A stretch of DNA of 64,000 nt, taken from the NCBI GenBank assembly GCA_902500995.1, contig CABVSR010000003.1:62001-126000 (forward strand). Reading direction: 5' to 3'. Under the pieces are notes generated by a model. It was given only the letters and a program-made list of their open reading frames with translations, was not told the DNA's origin and made no database searches. Origin of the DNA: an uncultured Nitrospira sp. (GTDB taxonomy: Bacteria; Nitrospirota; Nitrospiria; Nitrospirales; Nitrospiraceae). Shown here one piece after another: positions 53,220 through 61,289 of the stretch; position 1 is the stretch's first letter, and every line of letters begins with the position of its first letter. Made by a program: the position numbers and the translations under genes.

Positions 53220-53657
53220 ATGACGCAACAGATTTATCCCCGCAGTCCCAAAGTCCTCCTCGGTGGCATTGCCCACTTGGGGCGGTTCATCGATAAGGTC
53301 AAGCTACGTAACGCCGGCCAGATTCAAGACTATAACTACATCACCGTCGGGTTCGATAAGTACCTAATCGACTTTTTGCAGATCGACCCGAAAGCTTTCG
53401 AGCAGCAGGTGTTGGCGGGTGGAAGCGATGAGTCTTTATTGGCCTGGGTTAAAACCAACGGTCGCACACATTCCGATCAAGAGATCGCCGAGTGGTCGAA
53501 GGGCATTCTCACCGGCGGCCCGAAGGACGATGCGGCGAGGCAGCGGTTTCAGGGACGGGTGCAGGACATCGCCACCAAGCGCGGCGTGCCGCTTGCCTCG
53601 TTGCCGCCCGTGACGACGTGGGCCGATGTGATCGAGCTGGACGAAGAGCGGATGTAG
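53220..53657 (+). CDS. DUF5069-family protein
   Basis: A 145-residue soluble protein. QIYPRSPKVLLGGIAHLGRFIDKVKL near the start (split here at IAHLGRF) and WSKGILTGGPKDDAARQRF (~90) are typical of DUF5069, with a helix-rich fold. The GC-rich composition matches the host background, so it marks the right boundary of the accessory insert. No function is known; members are common in environmental bacteria. A GGAGA ribosome site overlaps the end of the VapB gene. Confidence 0.85.
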   Translation: MTQQIYPRSPKVLLGGIAHLGRFIDKVKLRNAGQIQDYNYITVGFDKYLIDFLQIDPKAFEQQVLAGGSDESLLAWVKTNGRTHSDQEIAEWSKGILTGGPKDDAARQRFQGRVQDIATKRGVPLASLPPVTTWADVIELDEERM

Positions 53658-53684
53658 ATTTGAGACCGGAGCAAGCGACAACGA

Positions 53685-54323
53685 CTAACGTACTTCAGTC
53701 CACCCGGTCGATTGCGACTTGAAGATCACCGTGCGGGATGACGTGCGGACGACCATGCCGTTCTGACTGCCATCGACCGCCAGCACCCGCTCATGCGGTG
53801 TCCAATCGATACCGAAGAAGCCACCGGTATAGGTCGAAAACCCCAGCGCCCGTTCGTTGGTGACGGCGACGGCCACAAGCCCATGACCGCGTAGTTGGGA
53901 GACGATCTCGTTGGGTCCCAATGAGACAGTGGTCCAATGACCGCGCGTTTCCTGGAAGCCAAAGACCTGCTGATTACTGTGCGCGAGGATCAGAAATGGC
54001 AGGACCTGATGCCGTCCGATCCGTTCTTCCACTCCCATCGACACTTCCCGCCATTGCCGCAGGCCGGCGGAAAATCCTAGCAGTCTGCTCGACGTCTGCA
54101 CGAACCCGGTGTGCCCGCGCGCGCCGGAGGTGATCACGGACTCACCTGGTTCCAGCGATTCTTCGACTCCTCCCCCTGCGGCGGACCAGGCAATGACTTT
54201 GACGGCGGTGGGCGTGACCGTTACCTGGCCCCCTCCGCCCTGACTCTGTGAAGGGACTGCCATAAGGAGGCTTCCGGTTGCCATCGTCGTCACGAGAAGC
54301 GCAAGAAGGGTGGGTCGGCGCAC
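53685..54323 (-). CDS. Secreted beta-propeller-like protein of unknown function
   Basis: A 212-residue exported protein. GTG 54323 is chosen because AGGA lies 8 nt upstream and it starts directly at the signal peptide (RRPTLLALLVTTMATGSLL); a TTG at 54344 is an alternative. The mature part repeats an aromatic-Thr pattern such as LLGFSAGLRQWREVSM, VFGFQETRGHWTTVSL and ALGFSTYTGGFFGIDW at ~40-45 residue spacing, suggesting beta-hairpin or propeller blades. No catalytic motif is seen. Convergent with DUF5069 (27-nt gap). Function is unknown. Confidence 0.7.
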   Translation of the reverse strand: MRRPTLLALLVTTMATGSLLMAVPSQSQGGGGQVTVTPTAVKVIAWSAAGGGVEESLEPGESVITSGARGHTGFVQTSSRLLGFSAGLRQWREVSMGVEERIGRHQVLPFLILAHSNQQVFGFQETRGHWTTVSLGPNEIVSQLRGHGLVAVAVTNERALGFSTYTGGFFGIDWTPHERVLAVDGSQNGMVVRTSSRTVIFKSQSTGWTEVR

Positions 54324-54488
54324 AGGGTGTATCCTTTCGGTCAATCGAAGCTACCGTATCATATTGTGGGGCATAAGCGAAGTTGAGACCGTTGCAGGGA
54401 GCGCCGTTGGACATCATCATGGCGCGAGAGGGAAGCGGGACAGGGCGGGGCAGTTCTCTTACGACTGGCCCCGCCCAGTATGTGAGCC

Positions 54489-54980
54489 CTATGCTCTCGG
54501 TTTGATCGTGAGCACGACGACATCCAGAACCAGATGTTTGCCCGCCAGCGGGTGATTAAAATCGACTACCGCCGAGTCATCCGTGAGCGACACGACAGTA
54601 AACGCTCGGCCTTCAGCGGTGGTGGCCATATCGCCACGGGCGATCGTGTTCGGCAACTCAGCCCGCGGAACGGTCATCTTTTTCGCAGCATCGTATTGGC
54701 CAAAGGCCTGATCCGCGTCGAGCTCAACTCGTCTCGTGTCGCCCGGATGGAGACCAATCAGAGCCTGTTCCAACCCGGGCAACAACTGTTTCGCTCCATG
54801 GGTGTATTCGCTCGTGTGCGGAGGGATAATCAGATGGTCGTGGGGCAGGGTAATCGTCATTTGAAGCGTGACCCGTGAGCCCTCTTCGATGGTCGCTGCA
54901 CCCTGTTGCGCAAGGGCAGGACGAATCAGGAATGCAAGACCCAAAAAAATCGCCACGGCGGTGAAGAATGCGCGTGTCAT
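54489..54980 (-). CDS. Periplasmic FKBP-type (SlyD-like) peptidyl-prolyl isomerase
   Basis: A 163-residue exported isomerase. Signal peptide with cleavage near PALAQQ, then IEEGSRVTLQMTI, EQALIGLHPGDTRRVEL (~78) and DQAFGQYD (~98), VVDFNHPLAGKHLVLDV near the end: the SlyD/FKBP domain with its inserted flap. It lacks the His-rich tail of SlyD. Start ATG 54980 has GAGG 8 nt before; an ATG at 55019 adds a polar leader. It is 59 nt downstream of a small secreted-protein gene on the same strand. It would speed proline isomerisation in exported proteins. Confidence 0.9.
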   Translation of the reverse strand: MTRAFFTAVAIFLGLAFLIRPALAQQGAATIEEGSRVTLQMTITLPHDHLIIPPHTSEYTHGAKQLLPGLEQALIGLHPGDTRRVELDADQAFGQYDAAKKMTVPRAELPNTIARGDMATTAEGRAFTVVSLTDDSAVVDFNHPLAGKHLVLDVVVLTIKPRA

Positions 54981-55039
54981 GCTGTACCTCATACGTTGGG
55001 ACATGGACATCAGATACATTGGCCAGAGCTCATCTGCGT

Positions 55040-55327
55040 TTACGGTGAACTGGAATCGATTTTGACGATTTTGGTCACGCGGTTATCCAGGTCAATCTCC
55101 AGGCTGCACGTGTCGCCTTTGTGCAAGCCACTGAGCATGTCCGGGGAAAGGGCGGCGAGGGTCCAGACTTCGCCTTCCACGGTTTTGAAAGTCAGACTGC
55201 GGCTCGCTGCATCGACGGCTTCGACCCTCACGCGGGTGTACGTCAACGCGGCCTGGCTCTCTTCGGGGGCCATCAGCGGTATGACGAGCATGAACAGAAG
55301 AGCGGCGATCAAGATGAACGACTTCAT
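55040..55327 (-). CDS. Small secreted protein of unknown function
   Basis: A 95-residue exported protein: signal peptide IAALLFMLVIPLMAPEESQA, then a short all-beta region (YTRVRVEAVDAASRSLTF, GDTCSLEIDLDNRVTKI) resembling an OB-like or SH3-like barrel of the kind named DUF1344/YgiW-like. AAGGAGG precedes the ATG. It precedes the FKBP gene by 59 nt and may act with it in the periplasm. No active-site motif is seen. Confidence 0.75.
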   Translation of the reverse strand: MKSFILIAALLFMLVIPLMAPEESQAALTYTRVRVEAVDAASRSLTFKTVEGEVWTLAALSPDMLSGLHKGDTCSLEIDLDNRVTKIVKIDSSSP

Positions 55328-55534
55328 GGCGTCATCCTCCTTGTGACAATGGCAGATAGATCGAGGTCATCACTTTCAAGCAACAGGCCAGTCTGTAAGC
55401 CACTGCCTGCAGAAAGAGTGCCGACTTTTTCGCTGCTTAGGGCCTCCGACGTTTGGCGAGAGTAACCGGCGGCCGCGCATCTTGTCCCTGCGGGACATGT
55501 TGTCCCGTCCTCCGATAGGAGAAGTTACGGAGTA

Positions 55535-56770
55535 ATGTCGCAGAATAAGGCACCGTTCTCACATCCGGGTTCGCGCGGGATCACGATTGCATGGGCACTG
55601 TCCGCAGTCGTCTTGCTGCCCTTGCTGGGCCCGTGGCTCGCTGGGCGATCGCTTCAGCCGTACCTTGAGTTTCCACCGCTCAGCACAGGGAAGGTGACGC
55701 ATGCGCGGTTTTCGTGGCCTCTTTTCATCAGTCTGACGGTTGTGATTGTCGGCCTGCTTTCGCCATGTATTGTGCGCGTCTTGCGAACCAATCTTCGCAA
55801 CCTGGCGGCAAATCCATCGGCCCGCACAGCACATGCCACCGTTTATCAGCGCCCCGTCGTACGACGCCGGTTCCCCTGGTGGGGTTGGCTTGCAACTGGT
55901 TGGACGCTCTGTGTCTGGGTACTGGCCTGGACGCGATTCGACTGGATGGAGGCATGGCAGCCACATACGTTCACTCCCTTGTGGCTGGGTTACATTATGG
56001 TGATGAATGCCCTCACGTACCGCAGCGCCGGACATTGCCTGGTGATCAATCGTCCGCGCTATCTGCTCTCACTCTTCCCGCTCAGCGCTTGTTTCTGGTG
56101 GCTGTTCGAGTATCTCAATCGCTTCGTCCAGAACTGGTACTACGCGGATGCCGGAACATTGACGCCCTGGGAGTATGTCCTGCGCGCGACGCTCCCCTTT
56201 GCGACGGTGCTGCCGGCCGTGCTCAGCACGGCAGAATGGCTGACGGCTTATCCGCGGCTGTCGGCGGGGTTGGATGCTTTTGTGAGGATCGATGTGGCCG
56301 GTCGCCGTCTATGGGGATGGTGGCTGCTCTCTGTCGCTTCCGCCGGGCTCTTCGGCATCGGCCTGTGGCCGGACTATCTGTTTCCGCTGGTGTGGGTGGC
56401 GCCGTTGTTTGTGATCACGGCGCTGCAGCTGATGCATGGCGAGTCGACGATCTTTAGCGAGACGGCCTGTGGTGATTGGCGAACGCTCTGGGTAGTCGCG
56501 CTGGCCGCGCTGCTCTGCGGGTGGTTCTGGGAGATGTGGAATTTTTATAGCCTGGCACATTGGGAGTACGCCGTGCCCTATGTGCAGGGTTTCACGCTGT
56601 TTCAGATGCCGTTGCTCGGGTATGCGGGGTATCTCCCGTTCGGCCTGGAGTGCCTGGCTGTGGCCGACTTGTGTCTCGCGAGGAAGTTCTCGGGCGGCGT
56701 GGCTTACTATCGCGCGCTTGAGCCTGGTACCGATTTCGCGCAACGGAAACCGACGGTCGCAGAACGCTGA
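55535..56770 (+). CDS. Polytopic membrane protein of unknown function
   Basis: A 411-residue integral membrane protein with about nine or ten hydrophobic segments (for example TIAWALSAVVLLPLLGPWLA, LFISLTVVIVGLLSPCIV, WLGYIMVMNALTYRS) and many Trp residues. No family motif is recognised. The start has a GAGAAG/CGGAG site. Upstream, GTCCCTGCGGGAC (55484-55496) forms a small hairpin before the gene. The 3' end overlaps the convergent SUMF1-like gene by 64 nt. A transport or glycan-related role is possible only by topology. Confidence 0.75.
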   Translation: MSQNKAPFSHPGSRGITIAWALSAVVLLPLLGPWLAGRSLQPYLEFPPLSTGKVTHARFSWPLFISLTVVIVGLLSPCIVRVLRTNLRNLAANPSARTAHATVYQRPVVRRRFPWWGWLATGWTLCVWVLAWTRFDWMEAWQPHTFTPLWLGYIMVMNALTYRSAGHCLVINRPRYLLSLFPLSACFWWLFEYLNRFVQNWYYADAGTLTPWEYVLRATLPFATVLPAVLSTAEWLTAYPRLSAGLDAFVRIDVAGRRLWGWWLLSVASAGLFGIGLWPDYLFPLVWVAPLFVITALQLMHGESTIFSETACGDWRTLWVVALAALLCGWFWEMWNFYSLAHWEYAVPYVQGFTLFQMPLLGYAGYLPFGLECLAVADLCLARKFSGGVAYYRALEPGTDFAQRKPTVAER

Positions 56771-57651
56771 TCGGCGGGCGCGCCGCTGCGCGTCGCGGTA
56801 CGAAGCATGATCGGCCGGCTTTTCCACGACCCGCCGCGGAGGCTCTTGTATCGGCCGCTGGTGGGGCCGGGCGGGTTGCGTTCCGGCATGTAGGCGTAAT
56901 AGTCGAATCCGAACCAATCATTGACCCATTCTGCGACATTGCCGGCCATGTGGTGGAGTCCGTAATAACTCTTGCCCGGCTCGCCGCTGCTCACCGGCGC
57001 GAGAATCGGAATCTCATGCACATGATGTTGCCCGAACATGGCCAGGGAATTGTCGGGGAACGACTCGCCCCAGGGAAATCGATTGCCCTCCGGCCCGCGC
57101 GCCGCCTTTTCCCATTCGGCTTCCGTGGGCAACCGTTTGCCTGCCGCCCGGCAAAGGCTGTCGGCTTCTTTCCAGGTGACATACAGCGCAGGCCACTGTG
57201 CCAGCGTGTCATCGTTGACGGAGTGAACGGTAATGACGTGCCAGATCAGATGCTGCAGGTCTTTGGACGGGTGGAACTTTCGCGCATGCAGATAGGTCAG
57301 ATATTCAGCGAGGCTGACTTCGTCTCGATCGATTTCATAGGCATCGAGCCAGACGCGATGCTGCGGGAGTTCCGTATCGTCGAACTGCGTGCCCATGCCG
57401 TAGGGGTCGTCATCCACCCGGATGCTGCCGAGTAAAAACGGTCCCTCGGGAATGAGAATGGCCGGCGAGGCAGCCGCTAATGCGGCGATCGCGGTCAGAT
57501 GTTTGGCCAATTCCGCAGTAGGCGGAGGCGTAGGCGCCCGAGCGGCAATCGAGAGAACCGGGTTAAGCCAGGCCGCTGCGATCGCGAGGATCGCAACGCG
57601 CAAATACAGTGGTAGGAAAGCCGTTCCCGGTAACGATGCGCGCGACTTCAT
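56707..57651 (-). CDS. SUMF1/formylglycine-generating-enzyme-like exported protein
   Basis: A 314-residue protein with a signal segment (LRVAILAIAAAWLNPVLSIAA) and one FGE-sulfatase domain: FLLGSIRVDDDPYG, LDAYEIDRDEVSLAEYLTYL, GKRLPTEAEWEKAARG, YGLHHMAGNVAEWVNDWF, LRGGSW and VGFRCAKS. The catalytic Cys pair of true formylglycine-generating enzymes is absent in the RGGSW-to-end part (no Cys before FRC), so sulfatase activation is unlikely; many such domains act as ligand-binding or unknown enzymes. Start overlaps the lipoprotein stop by 1 nt (TAATG). It overlaps the convergent membrane-protein gene by 64 nt. Confidence 0.85.
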   Translation of the reverse strand: MKSRASLPGTAFLPLYLRVAILAIAAAWLNPVLSIAARAPTPPPTAELAKHLTAIAALAAASPAILIPEGPFLLGSIRVDDDPYGMGTQFDDTELPQHRVWLDAYEIDRDEVSLAEYLTYLHARKFHPSKDLQHLIWHVITVHSVNDDTLAQWPALYVTWKEADSLCRAAGKRLPTEAEWEKAARGPEGNRFPWGESFPDNSLAMFGQHHVHEIPILAPVSSGEPGKSYYGLHHMAGNVAEWVNDWFGFDYYAYMPERNPPGPTSGRYKSLRGGSWKSRPIMLRTATRSGAPADQRSATVGFRCAKSVPGSSAR

Positions 57652-58406
57652 TACGACTTACTCGGCGAAGAGACGGCTTTCCCGATTTCAGCAATGAGCC
57701 GGCGTTCAATCTCTGCAATCTCTTCCGCATCCACCGCGAGCACACGGCCCCCTTGCGCGACTCGCTCGAACTCGGCCTTTACACTCAGCCGCGTGACGTT
57801 CGAGGGAAGCGCCTGCAGCGAGACGATATATTGATTCCGTGACCCGGCGGTTTCCAGTGAAGTCGGTGTGGAGATTTTCCGCTCGGTGACGAAGATCGCT
57901 TTTTGATCGGTCTTGACGGTGACGCGAACCCGGTATCCGTTCCGCGCCAAGGCTTCTTCGGCCGCCTTGCCGACGGCGGGCAGCGGGCGCGGAAGGTCTT
58001 CGGTCTGCGAGCCCTTTTCTTCTACGCGGATACTCTCCGTGACCTGAGCGGCTTTGGCGGCGGTCCGTTGAATTTCCCCGGAGAGTTTTTTGGATTCAGC
58101 CAGTTGCGCGTCGAGTTTGGCTCCAAGCGCCTTCGCTTCAGTCTGCAACGCCTTCGCGTCGGCCTGCGCGTGCTCCGCCTGTTTTTTCGCGTCCCGTAAT
58201 TCCTGGTTCAGCAGATCGATCTGCTGCTGCATGACCTTGTTGCCGTCCTGCAGTGACGTGAGGAGCGATTCCTGTTTCGCCAGCTGCTTACGCAGGTTTT
58301 CGTTTTCTTGCCGAAACGGGGATTCGTCGGGAGCGCATCCGACACACCACGATAGTACCGCGAGGCTGAAGAGGGGGGCGAGCGATCGCTGGGAGGCCTT
58401 GATCAT
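57651..58406 (-). CDS. Coiled-coil lipoprotein of unknown function
   Basis: A 251-residue lipoprotein: MIKASQRSLAPLFSLAVL followed by SWCVGCAPDES gives the signal and lipobox (Cys ~24). Residues ~35-115 are a long helical coiled coil (ENENLRKQLAKQESLLTSLQ, EHAQADAKALQTEAKALG), then a beta-rich C-terminal domain. ATG 58406 is chosen as the beginning of the lipoprotein signal; the frame is open further upstream but is Arg-rich and unlikely. It is translationally coupled to the SUMF1-like gene (TAATG). It may be an envelope spacer or adaptor. Confidence 0.8.
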   Translation of the reverse strand: MIKASQRSLAPLFSLAVLSWCVGCAPDESPFRQENENLRKQLAKQESLLTSLQDGNKVMQQQIDLLNQELRDAKKQAEHAQADAKALQTEAKALGAKLDAQLAESKKLSGEIQRTAAKAAQVTESIRVEEKGSQTEDLPRPLPAVGKAAEEALARNGYRVRVTVKTDQKAIFVTERKISTPTSLETAGSRNQYIVSLQALPSNVTRLSVKAEFERVAQGGRVLAVDAEEIAEIERRLIAEIGKAVSSPSKS

Positions 58407-58479
58407 AGTTTGAGCAGACAGCCTGACTAGTATCAGAGTTGAGCCCCCCTTGTCCATCTTCAATCGTATTCCTGCCGGT

Positions 58480-58508
58480 TTGACCATGGGAAATGGAGCG
58501 GCTATTCT
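58480..58508 (+). promoter_or_regulatory. Leaderless promoter before the 58515 gene
   Basis: TTGACC (58480-58485), exactly 17 nt, TATTCT (58503-58508), then 6 nt to the ATG at 58515. Five and four of six consensus matches. Transcription should begin at the A of the start codon, and no Shine-Dalgarno is present. Confidence 0.55.
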
Positions 58509-58514
58509 GTCCGC

Positions 58515-59174
58515 ATGTGGTGGCGGCACGGCATGGTGTTCATCTTGAGTCTGGTCGCGTTTCAACCGGGGATGGATTCGGTTTGGATCGCCGCCGTGCC
58601 TGATCAGGCGGAGACCGTGTCGGCGGAGGAATATGCGTTCTATGATCTCGCGGTCGAGGACAAGTTCCTGACGTCTCACACGAAGGTCGTCGTGATCGAA
58701 CGGATGTCGGTCACGCATCTTCATCCGGATGAGCCGCAGGTCCCGACCCTTGCCTGGTTTGCCGAGCGCGACTATTTCGACGGTCGGTTGCCACAGGAGT
58801 TGGTTCGGGACTTCGTCGGGAAGAATCAGCGTTCGTCGCGGCTGGACGCGAGATTTGGTTTCGGGGTGCGCTATCGGTTTGTGTCAGGCGAAGGAGGCGC
58901 GGATATCGAGACATCCCTTCCGGCCATTCCCGCCGCTTGGCTGGTGGAGGGCGAGGAGGGCCTGCCTGACATCATCGACCGCCTGGCGTTTTCGCGTGTG
59001 GGCCTGAACTTGCGGGCCGATCAGGCACTGTTGTACGTCGCCAACCTTCGTCCTGAGGGAACCGGCGCCGGGTTTCTCTTCTGGTTCGTGCGGCGCCACA
59101 AGGATTGGCGTCTGTACGACACGGAAGTACTCTGGGTTGCGCGACCGGACGAACCCTCTCCGGGCCGGCGCTAG
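58515..59174 (+). CDS. Secreted protein of unknown function
   Basis: A 219-residue protein. The N-terminus (RHGMVFILSLVAFQPGMD) is a short hydrophobic signal. The rest contains a TSHTKVVVIERMSVTHLHPD segment and LLYVANLRPEGTGAGFLFWF, a mix of strands typical of a small alpha/beta exported domain; no family is recognised. It has its own near-consensus promoter with the transcription start at the ATG, so translation is probably leaderless. It diverges from the coiled-coil lipoprotein gene (108-nt gap). Confidence 0.7.
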   Translation: MWWRHGMVFILSLVAFQPGMDSVWIAAVPDQAETVSAEEYAFYDLAVEDKFLTSHTKVVVIERMSVTHLHPDEPQVPTLAWFAERDYFDGRLPQELVRDFVGKNQRSSRLDARFGFGVRYRFVSGEGGADIETSLPAIPAAWLVEGEEGLPDIIDRLAFSRVGLNLRADQALLYVANLRPEGTGAGFLFWFVRRHKDWRLYDTEVLWVARPDEPSPGRR

Positions 59175-59224
59175 CCCAGACGGCATGCCGTAGCGGTTCT
59201 GGTTCGATTCCTTGAGGAGTGCGC

Positions 59225-59854
59225 ATGATTCGCAAGACCTTTTCTGTCCCGCCGCTTGGCTGTAACTGTTCGATCATCGGAGATCCGATCACGAAGCAGG
59301 CGATCGTGATTGATCCGGGCGGGGCGCCCGAGCGCATCATGCAGGAAGTGCGTGCGCTGGGATTGACGGTGATGAGTATTCTGCACACTCACGCGCATTT
59401 CGATCACTTCCTGGCCTCCGGAGCGATGAAGCAGGCGACCGGCGCGGCGCTCTGTCTGCATCCCGATGACCTGCCGCTCTGGAACATTCTGGAGATGCAG
59501 TGCCGCATGTTCGGTGTGCCCTATGTGCCTGCGCCGGCCCCGGACTACTGGCTCAAGGATGGGGAACGTGTGGCGATCGGCGGGATGGAGGCCATCGCGC
59601 TTCATACGCCGGGGCACACTCCTGGGTCCATGTGTTTCCACGTACCCGCCGCGAAATTGCTGGTGGCGGGCGATACGCTGTTTCGTGGCGGCATCGGCCG
59701 CACCGATCTCTGGGGCGGGGATTTCGACGCCATCGAGCAGTCGATCCGCGAACGGCTGTACACCCTCGATGAGGACACCGCCGTCGTGACCGGTCATGGA
59801 GCCGACACCGAGATCGGCCGCGAGCGAGAGACGAACGCGTTCGTGCGCGCGTAG
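59225..59854 (+). CDS. Metallo-beta-lactamase-fold hydrolase (glyoxalase II-like)
   Basis: A 209-residue MBL-fold enzyme. The metal site is intact: HTHAHFDH (~58-65, the H-x-H-x-D-H motif), GHTPGSMCFH (~130, third His), LLVAGDTLFRGGIGRTDL (~145, bridging Asp) and VVTGHGADTEIG (last His ~190). It closely resembles YcbL/GloB-type thioesterases that hydrolyse S-acyl glutathione or similar. Start ATG 59225 follows GAGGAG by 6 nt. It lies 50 nt after the secreted-protein gene. Confidence 0.94.
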   Translation: MIRKTFSVPPLGCNCSIIGDPITKQAIVIDPGGAPERIMQEVRALGLTVMSILHTHAHFDHFLASGAMKQATGAALCLHPDDLPLWNILEMQCRMFGVPYVPAPAPDYWLKDGERVAIGGMEAIALHTPGHTPGSMCFHVPAAKLLVAGDTLFRGGIGRTDLWGGDFDAIEQSIRERLYTLDEDTAVVTGHGADTEIGRERETNAFVRA

Positions 59855-59969
59855 CAGGATGTATCACTCTCACGCACGGTGAACCTTCTGCGGGCCGCGA
59901 GCGCGTTTCTCCGGCGGCCTTGCTCAGAGCCGCTCATATGGGCCTCCACAAGACACACAGGAGGGAATT

Positions 59970-60485
59970 ATGATCGCGACGGCACGGCGCTGGTTGAAAT
60001 ATCCGCTATTGTTTCTGCTGCTCGGGTTTCCCTATGCCGGGGTTCTTGTCTATGCCGATGAATCGGCACCTTCCTCTCAGGTCACGATCAGCCAGGTCCG
60101 GGTAGGCTTGTCCGATCACGGCCCGGTGGTCTTGCTTTCGGCAGACGGGAAAACCATTCCCGTCTTTGTCGACCATACGGTAGCCGCCTCCATTCAGGCG
60201 GCCCTGACCGGTGAAAAACTGCCTCGCCCGCTCTCTCACGATTTAATGCATACGATTCTGGAATCACTCGGCGGCCGGGTGGTCCGGACGGTCATTACGC
60301 TCAAGGCGGGCACCTATTACGGAAGTTTGACGGTGGCGTTCCAAGGACAGGAAAAAGTGTTCGACAGCCGGTCTTCAGACTCGATCGCCCTCGCGATACA
60401 TTTTCATGCGCCGATTGTCGTGGGGCGTGACATGTTGGACGCGGTCGGGAGATCCTCTTTTGATCCCAAGCCGGAAACGCTCTAG
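59970..60485 (+). CDS. Exported bifunctional-nuclease (BFN/DUF151) domain protein
   Basis: A 171-residue protein: signal segment (WLKYPLLFLLLGFPYAGVLVYA), then a BFN domain with VRVGLSDHGPVVLLSADGKT, VDHTVAASIQAALTG, RPLSHDLMHTILESLGG (~86) and FDSRSSDSIALAIHFHAPI (~134), the D-A-R-x-S-D-A-I-A-L-A-type signature of DUF151. Plant members cleave DNA and RNA; bacterial members are little studied. Here it is targeted to the periplasm or envelope, which is unusual enough to note. AGGAGG precedes the ATG. The stop codon TAG opens palindromic copy D. Confidence 0.88.
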   Translation: MIATARRWLKYPLLFLLLGFPYAGVLVYADESAPSSQVTISQVRVGLSDHGPVVLLSADGKTIPVFVDHTVAASIQAALTGEKLPRPLSHDLMHTILESLGGRVVRTVITLKAGTYYGSLTVAFQGQEKVFDSRSSDSIALAIHFHAPIVVGRDMLDAVGRSSFDPKPETL

Positions 60486-60708
60486 CAGGTTGCGGAAAAA
60501 ATCCGCCAGCGGCGTTCTCGCCACCCGTGAAGCGTGAATCGTGAAGCGTATCTCGTCAGGAGCCGCAACGGGACTGTCACGAGAGACGAACGACGTTTCA
60601 CGAACGTGAGGACGGCCTTTTTGCGCATCCTGCGTGCTATTCTGACGCGAGACGGCCCCTGTGTGAAACGCGACGTATGACGCAATAATCGAGTTTTCCG
60701 CAGCCTGT
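60484..60708 (+). repeat. Dispersed palindromic element, copy D (composite)
   Basis: Starts on the TAG stop of the BFN gene. Outer arms AGCAGGTTGCGGAAAAA (60484-60500) and GTTTTCCGCAGCCTGTT (60692-60708) pair, with two G-T wobbles. Its first part (CCAGCGGCGTTCTCG) equals copy A. The central palindromic core is replaced by a GTGAAGCG-family repeat (60526-60606), so two repeat families are nested here. Confidence 0.75.
60526..60606 (+). repeat. GTGAAGCG-family repeat inside copy D
   Basis: CGTGAAGCGTGAATCGTGAA begins at 60526 and is followed by GTATCTCGTCAGG and ACGAGAGACGAACGACG. It matches the reverse complement of 39190-39234 and parts of 48839-48906. Confidence 0.7.
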
Positions 60709-60946
60709 TAGGAAGCGCCGGCGGGTTGGCCATGCCGGATGCCATCGTTGGCCTCCCGCTCCTGCGGCCTTGCATGCGGCCTCGATGTGATCCCGGACAA
60801 CGGCGCGCCGCAGGCGAGTGCGTATCACGTAAGAGCAGGCTGTTCGCGAAGAAGTGCGCAGTACTGGCCTTTTGCCCGGTTCTGTCCTATCGTACGCCTG
60901 GTGCGCAGTCGCCTGGATAGTGGCAGGCACGGAGGCCAGTCTCACG
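60609..60946. other. Upstream region of the PilZ gene without other genes
   Basis: Between the nested repeats and the PilZ ATG there is no recognisable protein or RNA gene. The left part holds the closing arm of copy D (to 60708); from 60710 on the sequence is GC-rich and featureless, presumably containing the PilZ promoter, which I could not place. Confidence 0.5.
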
Positions 60947-61270
60947 ATGAAGAATCAACGCAAACATGAGCGGGTGCGTGTCCAGTTTCGCAGCCATTTC
61001 TCGATGAAAGGCAAGATGCTGGCCGGCGACGGAGATCTGACCGATCTTTCTCCAGGAGGCTGCCGCATTATCAGCCCTGTTCAAGTGGCGGTGGGAGCTG
61101 AAGTGGAACTCTGCATTTTCCCCGGTGACCAGGCTAATCCCATTCTCATTGATGCGGCGACGGTACGCTGGTGCCGCCCGAACGAGTTCGGGTTGTCCAT
61201 CACGAAGATCCGTGGCCCGGTCCAGCGCCAACTGACCGATGTCTGGCGCAAGCTGGCCAAGCCCGCCTGA
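60947..61270 (+). CDS. Single-domain PilZ protein
   Basis: A 107-residue PilZ domain: KHERVRVQFRSHFSM (~5-19) with the R-x-x-x-R c-di-GMP motif (E-R-V-R-V-Q-F-R), then DLTDLSPGGCRI (~31-42), the D/N-x-S-x-x-G motif. Both binding motifs are intact, so it probably binds c-di-GMP. ATG 60947 has GGAGG about 11 nt upstream; the frame upstream is open but not PilZ-like. It converges with trpS (19-nt gap). The output, such as motility or polysaccharide export, is unknown. Confidence 0.92.
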   Translation: MKNQRKHERVRVQFRSHFSMKGKMLAGDGDLTDLSPGGCRIISPVQVAVGAEVELCIFPGDQANPILIDAATVRWCRPNEFGLSITKIRGPVQRQLTDVWRKLAKPA

Positions 61271-61289
61271 TCCTCATTCGCCGACGAGC

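Noticed and set aside
59203-59215. GGTTCGATTCC, resembling a tRNA T-loop
   Set aside because: The flanking bases do not pair as a T stem and no acceptor or anticodon arms are found; it precedes the MBL gene ribosome site.
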